Both the position numbers and the translations under genes were made by a program. The notes beneath the pieces are model-generated. The model did not search any database, was not told where the DNA came from, and saw only the letters and a program-made list of their open reading frames with translations. A DNA stretch of 64,000 nucleotides. Origin: BPJO01 sp037189665 (lineage in GTDB: Bacteria; Planctomycetota; Phycisphaerae; Tepidisphaerales; Tepidisphaeraceae). The stretch is from contig JBBCIV010000070.1 in assembly GCA_037189665.1 (NCBI GenBank), positions 1 to 64,000 on the forward strand. The letters run 5' to 3'. This document shows positions 43,435 to 52,011 of the stretch, piece after piece; within the stretch, counting starts at the first letter, position 1, and each line of letters begins with the position of its first letter.

Positions 43435-44994
43435 TTACCGAGCCCTGTCGGTCGCGAGAGGACGATAGCTGACGTTCATGCCGGCCAGCCATGTTTCCAT
43501 TCGCTGCATGCGGCGACGGAAGTCGGCATAATCCTTCCGCTGCGGTTGCGACCAGGCGACTTCCGCCAAAGCGCTCAATCGCGGGAAGGACATGTATTCC
43601 ATATGTCGGGGGTTGGCGATGAATTCGGTCCAGACATTGCCCTGGGCGCCGAGGACGCGATCGCGTTCGTCGCCGATCAACTCATCGGGGATCGGTTCGT
43701 AAGCGTACGTCGTTTCAAGCGTCAGAACAGTATTGCCGATCGCTTTAGGCTCGCTGGCGACGTCCTGAGCCTGGCGAAAATCAAGATAACAGTGCGAAGT
43801 CGGCGACATGACGACATCGTGCCCCGCCTTGGCCGCGGCGACGCCACCGGTGGTGCCGCGCCAGCTCAACACCGTGGCGTTTGGCGCAAGTCCGCCTTCG
43901 AGAATCTCATCCCAGCCGATCAATTTTTTGCCCAGTCCGTTCAGATAACATTCGATGCGTTTGATGAAGTAACTTTGAAGCTCAAATTCGTCTTTCAGCT
44001 TCTCGGACTGGATCCGCGCCTGACATTTAGGACATTCCTTCCATCGTTCCTTTGAACATTCGTCCCCGCCGATGTGGATATACGATGCGGGGAACAACGT
44101 GACCACTTCATCCAGCACGTCCTGGAGAAAGCGAAACGTCTCATCGTTTCCGGGGCAGTACGCCTCTTTGACGAGTCCGGCAAACGATTGCATCTTTGGC
44201 GGGGCGCCGGCGCAAGAATATTCCGGATACGACAACAGCGCGGCTGTGGCGTGTCCGGGAAGCTCGATTTCGGGAATAACGGTAATATGCCTCGCCTTAG
44301 CATAGGCGACGACGTCGCGGATTTCATCCTGCGTGTAGTATCCCCCATACCGCCCGCGCGAATCGTAGGCGGCGGAAGACGCCGGATCGAGATCGAACCC
44401 AATGCCATCCCGCCAAGCGCCGATCTCGGTCAGCCTGGGGTATTTCTTCATCTGGATTCGCCATCCCCCATCGTCGGTCAGATGCCAATGGAAGATGTTC
44501 AGTTTATGAAATGCCATGGCATCCAGAAAACGCTTGATTTCATCCACGGTGAAAAAATGCCGGCTGACGTCCAACATCGCCCCGCGCCAGGGAAAGCGCG
44601 GATAATCCAGAATCTTAACGCCGGGAATGGCATACGAATCGACGGGAAGCAGTTGCAGGAAGGTTTGGATTCCATAGAACAACCCGGCCTCACCGGCAGC
44701 GTCGATTGTGACGCGCTGTGGCGACACTTCCAGACGGTACCCTTCCGGACCGAGTTGCGAATCGGTATCGACAATCGTCAATACAATCTCTCGCGTGTCT
44801 TTTCCCGTGCTGGCGGCTTGCGCGGCCTCGTACCGGACACCAGCAAGCTCACTCAACCGCGCGGCGAACTGTTGCGCAACCTGGGCAACCTGAGGCTGGT
44901 TGAAAATCACGCGGGTATCGTGAATCAGATGAAACGACCCGTCGGTTGGGGTCACTTCCTGGGGGATCGGAATAATTGAAAGTATTGATGACAT
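43435..44994 (-). CDS. Beta-N-acetylhexosaminidase, glycoside hydrolase family 20
   Basis: A 519-residue enzyme. The N-terminal alpha/beta domain (about 1-130) leads into the catalytic barrel starting FPWRGAMLDVSRHFFTVDEIKRFLDAMAFHKLN. The conserved HWHLTDDGGWRI is at residues 169-180, and the catalytic pair is Asp311-Glu312 in HIGGDECSKERW. Late barrel blocks LIGWDEILEGG, VLSWRGT and GAQGNVWTE are also present, so the active site is complete. GH20 removes terminal GlcNAc or GalNAc with substrate assistance. No signal peptide is seen. It provides the HexNAc units that would feed the downstream isomerase, aminotransferase and dehydrogenase. It begins 35 bp after the tandem-SGNH gene. Confidence 0.93.
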   Translation of the reverse strand: MSSILSIIPIPQEVTPTDGSFHLIHDTRVIFNQPQVAQVAQQFAARLSELAGVRYEAAQAASTGKDTREIVLTIVDTDSQLGPEGYRLEVSPQRVTIDAAGEAGLFYGIQTFLQLLPVDSYAIPGVKILDYPRFPWRGAMLDVSRHFFTVDEIKRFLDAMAFHKLNIFHWHLTDDGGWRIQMKKYPRLTEIGAWRDGIGFDLDPASSAAYDSRGRYGGYYTQDEIRDVVAYAKARHITVIPEIELPGHATAALLSYPEYSCAGAPPKMQSFAGLVKEAYCPGNDETFRFLQDVLDEVVTLFPASYIHIGGDECSKERWKECPKCQARIQSEKLKDEFELQSYFIKRIECYLNGLGKKLIGWDEILEGGLAPNATVLSWRGTTGGVAAAKAGHDVVMSPTSHCYLDFRQAQDVASEPKAIGNTVLTLETTYAYEPIPDELIGDERDRVLGAQGNVWTEFIANPRHMEYMSFPRLSALAEVAWSQPQRKDYADFRRRMQRMETWLAGMNVSYRPLATDRAR

Positions 44995-45029
44995 GGAGCG
45001 TTCCTGCTGATGGGTTCAGCAAATAGTAT

Positions 45030-46862
45030 TCAGTGGAAAATAGTTGCGGGGATGGATTCGGCGATCAGTTCATGCGCCTTGGCATTCGGGTGTAAACCAT
45101 CGCCGCCGATCGATCCCTTGTCAACGCGCCATTTGCCCGAGTTACGTGACGATTCCACCGCGTCGGCGGTTTCGATATATCCGTCAAGTGGATGATCGGG
45201 ATGCCCGATGCGCACGGCAGACGGATCGGCGGTTCCGATGGCGGGCACACCATTCCGCAACGGGGCGCCGTCGCGCAGCCAGTCGTTAATGCGCACCCGA
45301 AACGCTTCGTTCTCTTTCGGGGTCTGGCCTTCCAGTGTGGCGAATCGATCGGTGCTGGATGTAAACGGCAATACCGTTACCTGATACACCTTCACGCCCT
45401 GCTTCTTTGCCCAGGTCCAGTGTTCGACATACTTCTCAAGAATCGCTTCGCCCCGGCCAAGGTCGTTCGCGCCCAGAGCGCAGACGAAGTGCGTGAATCC
45501 GCCCAACCCCAGAGGCCAACACGCCACGCGCCGCTGTTTTTGATACAGGATCGAGTCTCCGCCAGTCGTGGCGTGCGACCAGGCGACCCCGGCCTTGTCG
45601 GCGATGCGAACCGTCCAGGGGGATTCGACTGTTGATGCGATCGAATCACCATTAAACGCGACCGCATTCACCTTTTCCGATGTCTTTCCGAGAATATGAA
45701 GTGGCCCGCGGGTGCCATCATTATGGGCGAGCATCTGGGGTTCCGTCGTTGCGGTCAGATCGCCTTCGCCATGCCATTCTCCACGCTCGGCCGACAACTT
45801 GATGACCTGCTGCCACGTCCCGGCATCCTTTTCATGAAGATGGACCGCATAAGTTCGTGAATGAATCGTCTCACCCGTTGAAAGCGACGCTTTGATCGGG
45901 TCTGAAATCACGCACCAGCCGCGCTGAACGGTCACGGTGGTTTTTCCGTCAAAAGTGAGCGGATGGGTCACGCCGTGAATATCGACTGAAGCCTTCAGTT
46001 CATAAGGAATATTGGCCGGCGCGCCGTAGACGAAACGGATATCGGTTGTGTCGGCCGTGATCGTGTGTTGAATGCGCGACGTGCAGGCATCATGACCGGG
46101 CGCCTTCGGGTGCGGACGCTGCGCCGCGAGCGTTCGCGTCGCCACTTGCTTCAGGCCGGCCACTTTCTCCTTAATGTCTTTTAGCAACAGGTCTAGCACA
46201 GCCGGTGCGACAAAACCTTCCACTGCAGCAGTGTTGGGATGCAAACCATCGGGAAGATAGGACTTGAATGTCGCCTCATCTTTTTCGCGAAGTTGGCGCC
46301 AGTTCCTGTAATGATCGACCAGTTCGCACTTGCGCTCGGCCGCCACGTCGCGATAAACTTGGTAATAGTCCGCCAGTTGGGGGCGATCGGTGGCCGGCGT
46401 CTTGCCGTCCATATCAAGCACGTCATTCATCGTCGAAAGGATGATTTCCACTTTCGGATTCCGCTCGCGCAACGCATCGATCATCTTCAGCAGATTTTCC
46501 CTGCACTCCTGTATCGTGATGGCGAATCGCGCGTGAGAATCATTGATCGCAAACTCGATGAAGACCACGTCCGGCTTGTGATCAAGCACCTTCTCTTTCA
46601 GATTCGCCAGGCCGTCCCTCGAATTTTTGCCCGACATGCCGCTGAAAACGGGATTGACCAGCTCGCGGTAATATCCCTGCAATTGCCTGGCGACGAGATG
46701 AGGCCAACCGTTGGTGACGCTGGTTCCATAGAAAACGATGGTCTGCGGCTTACCGGCGTCGAGGTTGCGAACCAGTTCGCCTCCAAGTGCACCGGAAGAG
46801 AGGAGGAGCGTGGCAAACACCAGGAAACATCGAAAAATCGAACGAATGGAACATGTTGACAT
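45030..46862 (-). CDS. Secreted tandem SGNH hydrolase
   Basis: The start at 46862 gives a signal peptide (IRSIFRCFLVFATLLLSSGALGG); 610 residues. Two SGNH modules are joined in one chain. The first has IVFYGTSVTNGWPH (GTS as block I), FIEFAINDSHA (block III) and DGLHPN (block V), about residues 25-210. A beta-rich linker follows (about 230-390). The second module has VAFNGDSIAST, CALGANDLGRG and DGLHPNAKAHE at its end. Both catalytic Ser, Asp and His sets are present. Two esterase domains in one secreted protein suggest removal of acetyl groups from a highly acetylated polysaccharide. It opens the seven-gene operon. Confidence 0.8.
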   Translation of the reverse strand: MSTCSIRSIFRCFLVFATLLLSSGALGGELVRNLDAGKPQTIVFYGTSVTNGWPHLVARQLQGYYRELVNPVFSGMSGKNSRDGLANLKEKVLDHKPDVVFIEFAINDSHARFAITIQECRENLLKMIDALRERNPKVEIILSTMNDVLDMDGKTPATDRPQLADYYQVYRDVAAERKCELVDHYRNWRQLREKDEATFKSYLPDGLHPNTAAVEGFVAPAVLDLLLKDIKEKVAGLKQVATRTLAAQRPHPKAPGHDACTSRIQHTITADTTDIRFVYGAPANIPYELKASVDIHGVTHPLTFDGKTTVTVQRGWCVISDPIKASLSTGETIHSRTYAVHLHEKDAGTWQQVIKLSAERGEWHGEGDLTATTEPQMLAHNDGTRGPLHILGKTSEKVNAVAFNGDSIASTVESPWTVRIADKAGVAWSHATTGGDSILYQKQRRVACWPLGLGGFTHFVCALGANDLGRGEAILEKYVEHWTWAKKQGVKVYQVTVLPFTSSTDRFATLEGQTPKENEAFRVRINDWLRDGAPLRNGVPAIGTADPSAVRIGHPDHPLDGYIETADAVESSRNSGKWRVDKGSIGGDGLHPNAKAHELIAESIPATIFH

Positions 46863-47294
46863 GGTTCGTGATCCTCGTTGGAACATTCTCATGTATGGAT
46901 CAGGCGACGGTATTCATCCAATCAATCTCCCAATCGGCGAACGCTGTCCTTGAGCCCCCCCTTCGCGATTCCGCGCCAGCCAGAGTTCCCGCCGACAAGG
47001 CGGCGTCGCGATGAGTTCATCGTAAAGTTTTGACGGGGAAATCGACCTGTCATCCGCGAGGCGATACCGACAAAGTCGGATCGCATGAATCAGCAGGCAG
47101 AGTCTCATCGACTTCGACATTCACTTCCACCGCGCCGTCGACAGCACCATCCAGAACGGATATTTCGCGTGGCTGAGGAAGCAGCGCGACGAGGCGATTG
47201 CGATGCTGCGTGATTTATACTTCGCGAAAGAAATTAAATCGCCCATGGAACAGTGCATAACTTAAATCGGCAACTGTCATCTGTGTGAACGATT
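46863..47294. other. 432-bp gap between two minus-strand operons
   Basis: No intact gene is seen. The part near 46863-47080 has no recognisable coding pattern and should contain the promoter of the tandem-SGNH operon. A possible regulator remnant occupies 47089-47265 on the plus strand. Confidence 0.5.
47089..47265 (+). pseudogene. Possible remnant of a GntR/FCD regulator
   Basis: An open stretch without a start codon reads SLIDFDIHFHRAVDSTIQNGYF, then AWLRKQRDEAIAMLRDLYFA, and stops at 47263-47265. The D-x-x-F-H-R-A-V and N-x-Y-F-x-W-L spacing matches the metal-site helix of FCD domains, as in DLQFHRTIVRASGKKL in the regulator at the left edge. There is no DNA-binding domain next to it. The reading is short, so the call is tentative. 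Confidence 0.35.
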
Positions 47295-48248
47295 TTAATC
47301 CGATGAAAACGCCAGATTCGCGACCGAATCAAAGAATCCCAGTTCGTCCAACTCTTTCTGAAGCTGGGCTCGCTGCTTTGCTGTCAGCGCGTGCAGCGGC
47401 GCTCGAACCGGTCCACAATCGATACCGATCATTCCCATGATGGCCTTTCCGGCCGCCATGCCGCCATTGCGTATCATCAAGTCAATGACGCGGATTGCCA
47501 TCGTCTGATGCGCCTGCGCGCCGGCCAGATCGCCGGCCTGAACGCACTGAATCAATCGCTGATAGATGGGAGCGGCGTAGTTGTAGGTGCTCCCCACCGC
47601 TCCTGCCGCTCCCAGTGCCAAGCCGGCCAGTAGGATCTCGTCGCGGCCGAACAGCACGTCGTACTGGCCATCGGCGGTGACGATACACCGACGATAGTCG
47701 GCCAGGTCCTCATACGTGAACTTGATACCGCCCAGGTTCGAAATGCGATCGCGGGCCTGCTCAAGAAACGCCGCCATGGAGTAATTTACGCCGGTCATGG
47801 ACGGCATGTGGTAGTAGTAAAACAGCAGATCCGGCGCGGCGGATGCGATCGCGTGATTGAAATCAACCAGGTCATCCAAGCTTGCGGGCTTAAAAAAGTA
47901 AGGCGCCAGCGCAGCCACGGAATGCGCGCCGATCGACTGCGCGTGGGTCGCAAGCATCTTCGCATCTTCAATGCAGGTATGACCGACATGGACGATTACC
48001 GACAGGTCGTTGCCGGCAACGTCGGCCCACCGCTCTGCAACCTTTCGCCGTTCTTCGAGCGTCAACGACACGCCTTCACCTGTGGTTCCGCAAACGAACG
48101 CGCCGCGCACGCCGTTTTCGATTAGCCCTTGGGCTTGCCGCTCGATGCACGCCAGGTTAACGCTTCCATCGGCGTATAACGGTGTGAACGGCGCCGCGAT
48201 GAGGCCCGTCAGCCTAGCCGGTTGCTTTTCAATGTGGTTGTTTTTCAT
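47295..48248 (-). CDS. DapA-superfamily aldolase, N-acetylneuraminate lyase-like
   Basis: The start at 48248 (MKNNHIEKQPARLTGLIAAPFTPL) is the family opening; 317 residues. FVCGTTGEGVSLTLEER at residues 51-67 binds the pyruvate carboxylate. Tyr146 in FYYYHMPSMTGV and the Schiff-base Lys176 in GGIKFTYEDL complete the active site. The YYHxPSMTGV and GIKFT segments are closer to sialate lyases than to dihydrodipicolinate synthases, so cleavage of a 2-keto-3-deoxy or sialic-type acid into pyruvate plus a sugar is likely. It is the last gene of the minus-strand unit with a GH78-like enzyme, and its start is 13 bp from that stop codon. KDG- or deoxy-rhamnonate-type aldolase activity is the alternative. 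Confidence 0.78.
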   Translation of the reverse strand: MKNNHIEKQPARLTGLIAAPFTPLYADGSVNLACIERQAQGLIENGVRGAFVCGTTGEGVSLTLEERRKVAERWADVAGNDLSVIVHVGHTCIEDAKMLATHAQSIGAHSVAALAPYFFKPASLDDLVDFNHAIASAAPDLLFYYYHMPSMTGVNYSMAAFLEQARDRISNLGGIKFTYEDLADYRRCIVTADGQYDVLFGRDEILLAGLALGAAGAVGSTYNYAAPIYQRLIQCVQAGDLAGAQAHQTMAIRVIDLMIRNGGMAAGKAIMGMIGIDCGPVRAPLHALTAKQRAQLQKELDELGFFDSVANLAFSSD

Positions 48249-48261
48249 AATTTTTTCATCT

Positions 48262-50634
48262 TCAAATTTTCCAGACGACATGTTTCCCACCCAGGACCAA
48301 TTCTGTCTGATCCGGAATCTGTATATTGCGGCATTCGATCAGGCCATCACGATGAACCCATTCGATACGGATTTCACCGTATGGAGTGGGAACTATCCCA
48401 GAAGCGGCCTGCGTTACGCCAACCACTGGATCCACCGTGAAACGGCGAAAACCTGCTTCGAGCGGCCGAACGCCAAGCAGGTATGCGGAATAGAAATATA
48501 CCGGAACGGCAGACCAGCCATGACAAAGGCTGCCGGCGCAATTGAAATCATCGCCGCCACGGATGGTTTCCCAAAAACTCGTTGCCCCCCGCAAAAGCAT
48601 ATGGCCCCAATCACATCCAATTCTTCGGAAAACCTCTTGTCCATACACCTGCTGTTCCATCATCAGCGCTTCAAACTTGTAGTGGCAGTGGCTGAGCGTT
48701 GTCACGACAAATCCATTGTCAGAGAGACTCAACCGCTGCCGCAAACCGCCCGCGTCCGCGGTTCCAGGCACACCGGCCAGGAGCGCCAACGACTGAACAA
48801 ACTCAGAAAAATGGCGCGGGGCCTCGTCGCCCAAATAGGTCAGGTAGGCGCCTTCTGCGCCGTCCCAGAACGCTTCGCCAATCCGACGCCGCAATCGGTC
48901 GGCAACCGCCTGAAATTCGGTTGCACCGGATTGATCACCGCAGACCCTGCTCAGGCGTGCGCCGGCATCCAACGCCAAACAAAACATCAGGTTCAATGGC
49001 GCATCGAACCGCCTGATCCCCGACGAAACCAACTTATTACTACCATCAAGGCCGGGCGCCCATTCGTAAAACTGCCAGTAACGTTCGCCGAGCGGACAAG
49101 GCAGAAGGCCTTGCTCCATCCGCGCTATGTGAGTGCCCAGCATGCGCTGGACGAAAGGCAGCATTCGGAAAACAAACGATTGCTCGGCGCTGTATAGCCA
49201 GTAGTCATCCACCGCCAGCACCCAAGCAAGGCTGAACATCGGGATCGTAATGTCGATCTTGGCCGGCGCGCACATTTCCAGATAGCCGTCCTCTTTCAAA
49301 CTGTCCGCCAGCAGGCCGAACGACGCGGCGGGGAACCGGTACTCGCCAAACCCGTAGTATCCACACAATGCTTGGTTCCGCGCATCGAACGCATACAATG
49401 CCTGCTCGCGCCAAGGGCAGTCTTCATAATGCTCGTGCATGCACAGGTGCAGCGTGCGAAGCCCCGTTCGATAGATCATGCCGGTAAGCGTGTCGGCGCA
49501 GCCGAAATCGCCGCGGATCTCCAGAGGGTATTCCGTCGGACGCAGGCCGGCATAGTGAAGCCGAAACTTCGTCTTGACGCCCAGGACATGAAGTTGAAGA
49601 TACCGTCCCGCCAACCGCGAAAAGAAATGCGTGAAAACCTGGCGGCCATGCCGGCATACGTAGCGATTCGCAAAATTCCGCCTACCAACGGTTGCGCGCA
49701 CGCGAAGATCGTCCAGATGCTCGCCATGGGCGATGTCGATGGACGTCCCGGCGTCCGTTTCGACGTCGATCTCAAGCAGGCCCGCTTCCTCTCGTCCAAG
49801 ATCAATCACCAGATAGGCGCCGTCTTCCCCACAGAAAACGTCGGCAGCAAACTCGATACCCCCTTCGGACGGCAAGACCAGTGGCGGGACGGGAGAGCGA
49901 AACAACTCTTGAGGAAACCGAGTGGATAGCAGGTCGCGTTGCATGATCCAGGCCGCGCTCTGCTGATCCTGATCGGCCCGATTCTCCCTTCTCAGCAATC
50001 CTTGGGCACAAACCACCGTCTGCTGCCGCGGCTTCATCAGCAGCTTTTCCAATGGGCGCGGCGTCAATCCCCGTGCCCTGACGGAACCGACGACATCGTC
50101 ACTCTCGACATCGCTCCAATCCGCCCCCTCATCACGGGCGTCGTATTCGAAAGTGAACCCTAATTGCCTGGTGACTCTGGAAACGGGCCCCTGTCGATAG
50201 CCAGGAGTCTGCCGATAACGGGTATTCGTGCCGCTGGCAACGGTCCTCCCGCCGCCGCGCAGCAGGAAGATCACTCCAGGATCGCCCTGCAGGTACTGAA
50301 AGGAATCCGCCCCCTGATAGTAGGCGGTCACCATCAACGTGTTGGAGCCGACGCGTAGATGTTCAGCGAACGCTAAGCGATCATAAGTCTTGCGATTCGG
50401 GTAGTCATGGTATTGCCCGCAATCGACGAAGATGCCGTTGATCCAGACCGCGTAGTTGGAGTCGGCACTGACGAGCAACTCTGTCTGCGGATCAACCTGA
50501 TCCAAGCTAAAATCATGGCGGAAGTCGACGTATTGATTGACGAGATCTCGGAACCGCGCAGGCCAGATCCACTTTGCCTCGCTGTCTTCGAGCGATAACG
50601 TGCGACCGAATTTCTCTTGAGTTGCGTCTTGCAT
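48262..50634 (-). CDS. GH78-like six-hairpin glycoside hydrolase
   Basis: A 790-residue protein. An N-terminal beta-sandwich (KWIWPARFRDLVNQYVDFRHDF, then SADSNYAVWINGIFVDCGQY) precedes the (alpha/alpha)6 barrel. The barrel opens with HEHYEDCPWREQALYAFDARNQAL, the marker DCPWREQ block of alpha-L-rhamnosidase-type enzymes. It includes GATSFWETIRGGDDF, with the second acidic residue. A C-terminal sandwich ends in RNIQIPDQTELVLGG. It is shorter than the enzyme at 12144 and belongs to a different subgroup. There is no signal peptide. The start overlaps the upstream stop codon by one base (TAATG), and the aldolase follows in the same unit. Confidence 0.8.
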   Translation of the reverse strand: MQDATQEKFGRTLSLEDSEAKWIWPARFRDLVNQYVDFRHDFSLDQVDPQTELLVSADSNYAVWINGIFVDCGQYHDYPNRKTYDRLAFAEHLRVGSNTLMVTAYYQGADSFQYLQGDPGVIFLLRGGGRTVASGTNTRYRQTPGYRQGPVSRVTRQLGFTFEYDARDEGADWSDVESDDVVGSVRARGLTPRPLEKLLMKPRQQTVVCAQGLLRRENRADQDQQSAAWIMQRDLLSTRFPQELFRSPVPPLVLPSEGGIEFAADVFCGEDGAYLVIDLGREEAGLLEIDVETDAGTSIDIAHGEHLDDLRVRATVGRRNFANRYVCRHGRQVFTHFFSRLAGRYLQLHVLGVKTKFRLHYAGLRPTEYPLEIRGDFGCADTLTGMIYRTGLRTLHLCMHEHYEDCPWREQALYAFDARNQALCGYYGFGEYRFPAASFGLLADSLKEDGYLEMCAPAKIDITIPMFSLAWVLAVDDYWLYSAEQSFVFRMLPFVQRMLGTHIARMEQGLLPCPLGERYWQFYEWAPGLDGSNKLVSSGIRRFDAPLNLMFCLALDAGARLSRVCGDQSGATEFQAVADRLRRRIGEAFWDGAEGAYLTYLGDEAPRHFSEFVQSLALLAGVPGTADAGGLRQRLSLSDNGFVVTTLSHCHYKFEALMMEQQVYGQEVFRRIGCDWGHMLLRGATSFWETIRGGDDFNCAGSLCHGWSAVPVYFYSAYLLGVRPLEAGFRRFTVDPVVGVTQAASGIVPTPYGEIRIEWVHRDGLIECRNIQIPDQTELVLGGKHVVWKI

Positions 50635-51950
50635 TACGAGGCCTTGCGCGGAAATCGACCGCGCATTTCAGCGATGGTGTCAAACCCGTCTTTTTCCAGT
50701 TCAAACGTCATCGCTTCGTGCAGGCAAATGCCATCCACTGGCGTTGCAGCGAGCGTGTTGGTGCGCAGACGCATTGCACCTTCAAGGCTGTCCGCAGAAG
50801 CACCTTTGTGTTTGGCGGCGTAAGCCGACAGCCAACTGGAAAACCAATAAAGTTGCGCTCGCCCCTTCGCATACTCAACGTACGGCTTCCATTCATGGTC
50901 GGCCGCATACGTCCCCTCTGGCCAACTCATTTCCTTGGCTTGCCAGATGGGAATGTTGGCATCCCATGGCCATTCGTAGTCGCCGAGAATCAGAATGTCG
51001 GCGATGCCCTCATCTACCCACTTACGCCATTGCGTCGCAAAGCGGAACGGAACATGCGTCGAGAAAACCGGTGAAGTCAGGATCGTGTGCGGCCCAAGCT
51101 GCGTGCCGATGGCCACCTTGGCGCCGATGGGTTTGGCAAGCTGTTTTACACGCCTGAAGAACTCGGTGTAAAAACCGCCTTTGACGTCATGCCAAACATC
51201 CTGATCGAAAGGCTCGTTGCGAATATCGACGCCCAGCTTCTCACGACAAGCTGCGACAATTGGTTCTTCAAATCCAAAGAAATCCGCTGGTTCTGGAAAG
51301 TTCAAATGCCGGTTATGACAAGACGTTGACAGGTAAAGCCCATCCGGTCGATAGGCAAGCAATTCTTCAATGACTTTCAACTGATCAACAACTGCGGCTT
51401 CGATCGCATAAGAACGCAGGCCCGGAAAAATGGTCTTTCCATCGCGCCCCAGCACGCACCATTCGGGATGGCGTGCCAAAGAAAGATTGTGGCGTTCGTC
51501 TAGAAAGTCGTGCCAGATGTAAAACGCAATACCGTGGCGACGGCAGGCATCGCGCGCTTCAGCGATAGGATCCATCAGGTTGAGGGACCGCGTCGTCAGG
51601 TGACGCCACTCGTTGATCCCCTTGCGGTAATTTCCCCGCTGGCTGACATTCAGCACAAACGATTCGCCTGGCTTGGCTGGCTTCGGCGGGTTGATGTCCT
51701 GCTGGTCGGCCGCCATCCGATGCATGAACGAACTCATATCGGCATCGGCCATCGTTTCGCGATCCTGAAGGAGTTTGCTCGGATAACCCGCCACGCCTAA
51801 GCCAATGGCGCGCCAGGTGATCATGTCAACTCCGGATTCGGCGCATTGGCGCACCAACTCCTTCACGTCTTCAGGACCATATTCTTTCTTCGGACGAATG
51901 CTGACTTCGTCAAAATAGTCCACATTCATCACAATCGTTTTCGAACTCAT
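50634..51950 (-). CDS. Uncharacterised TIM-barrel (GHL-type) protein
   Basis: A 438-residue cytoplasmic protein. The opening KTIVMNVDYFDEVSIRPKKEYGPEDVKELVRQCAESGVD and later segments GIAFYIWHDFLDERHN, RPDGLYLSTSCHNRHLNFPEP and ADILILGDYEWPWDANIP fit the hypothetical glycoside hydrolase (GHL) barrels that are fused to or lie beside other hydrolases. Asp and Glu residues in HDFLDERH and GDYEW could be catalytic, but I see no recognised pair. The family is not one I can name. It is coupled to the GH78-like gene by a one-base overlap, so they probably act on the same substrate. Confidence 0.5.
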   Translation of the reverse strand: MSSKTIVMNVDYFDEVSIRPKKEYGPEDVKELVRQCAESGVDMITWRAIGLGVAGYPSKLLQDRETMADADMSSFMHRMAADQQDINPPKPAKPGESFVLNVSQRGNYRKGINEWRHLTTRSLNLMDPIAEARDACRRHGIAFYIWHDFLDERHNLSLARHPEWCVLGRDGKTIFPGLRSYAIEAAVVDQLKVIEELLAYRPDGLYLSTSCHNRHLNFPEPADFFGFEEPIVAACREKLGVDIRNEPFDQDVWHDVKGGFYTEFFRRVKQLAKPIGAKVAIGTQLGPHTILTSPVFSTHVPFRFATQWRKWVDEGIADILILGDYEWPWDANIPIWQAKEMSWPEGTYAADHEWKPYVEYAKGRAQLYWFSSWLSAYAAKHKGASADSLEGAMRLRTNTLAATPVDGICLHEAMTFELEKDGFDTIAEMRGRFPRKAS

Positions 51951-52011
51951 TGTGTTATTACTCGTTAATTACTCTGTGGCGAAACATTCCGTCAAATGAG
52001 GTCGGTATCAC

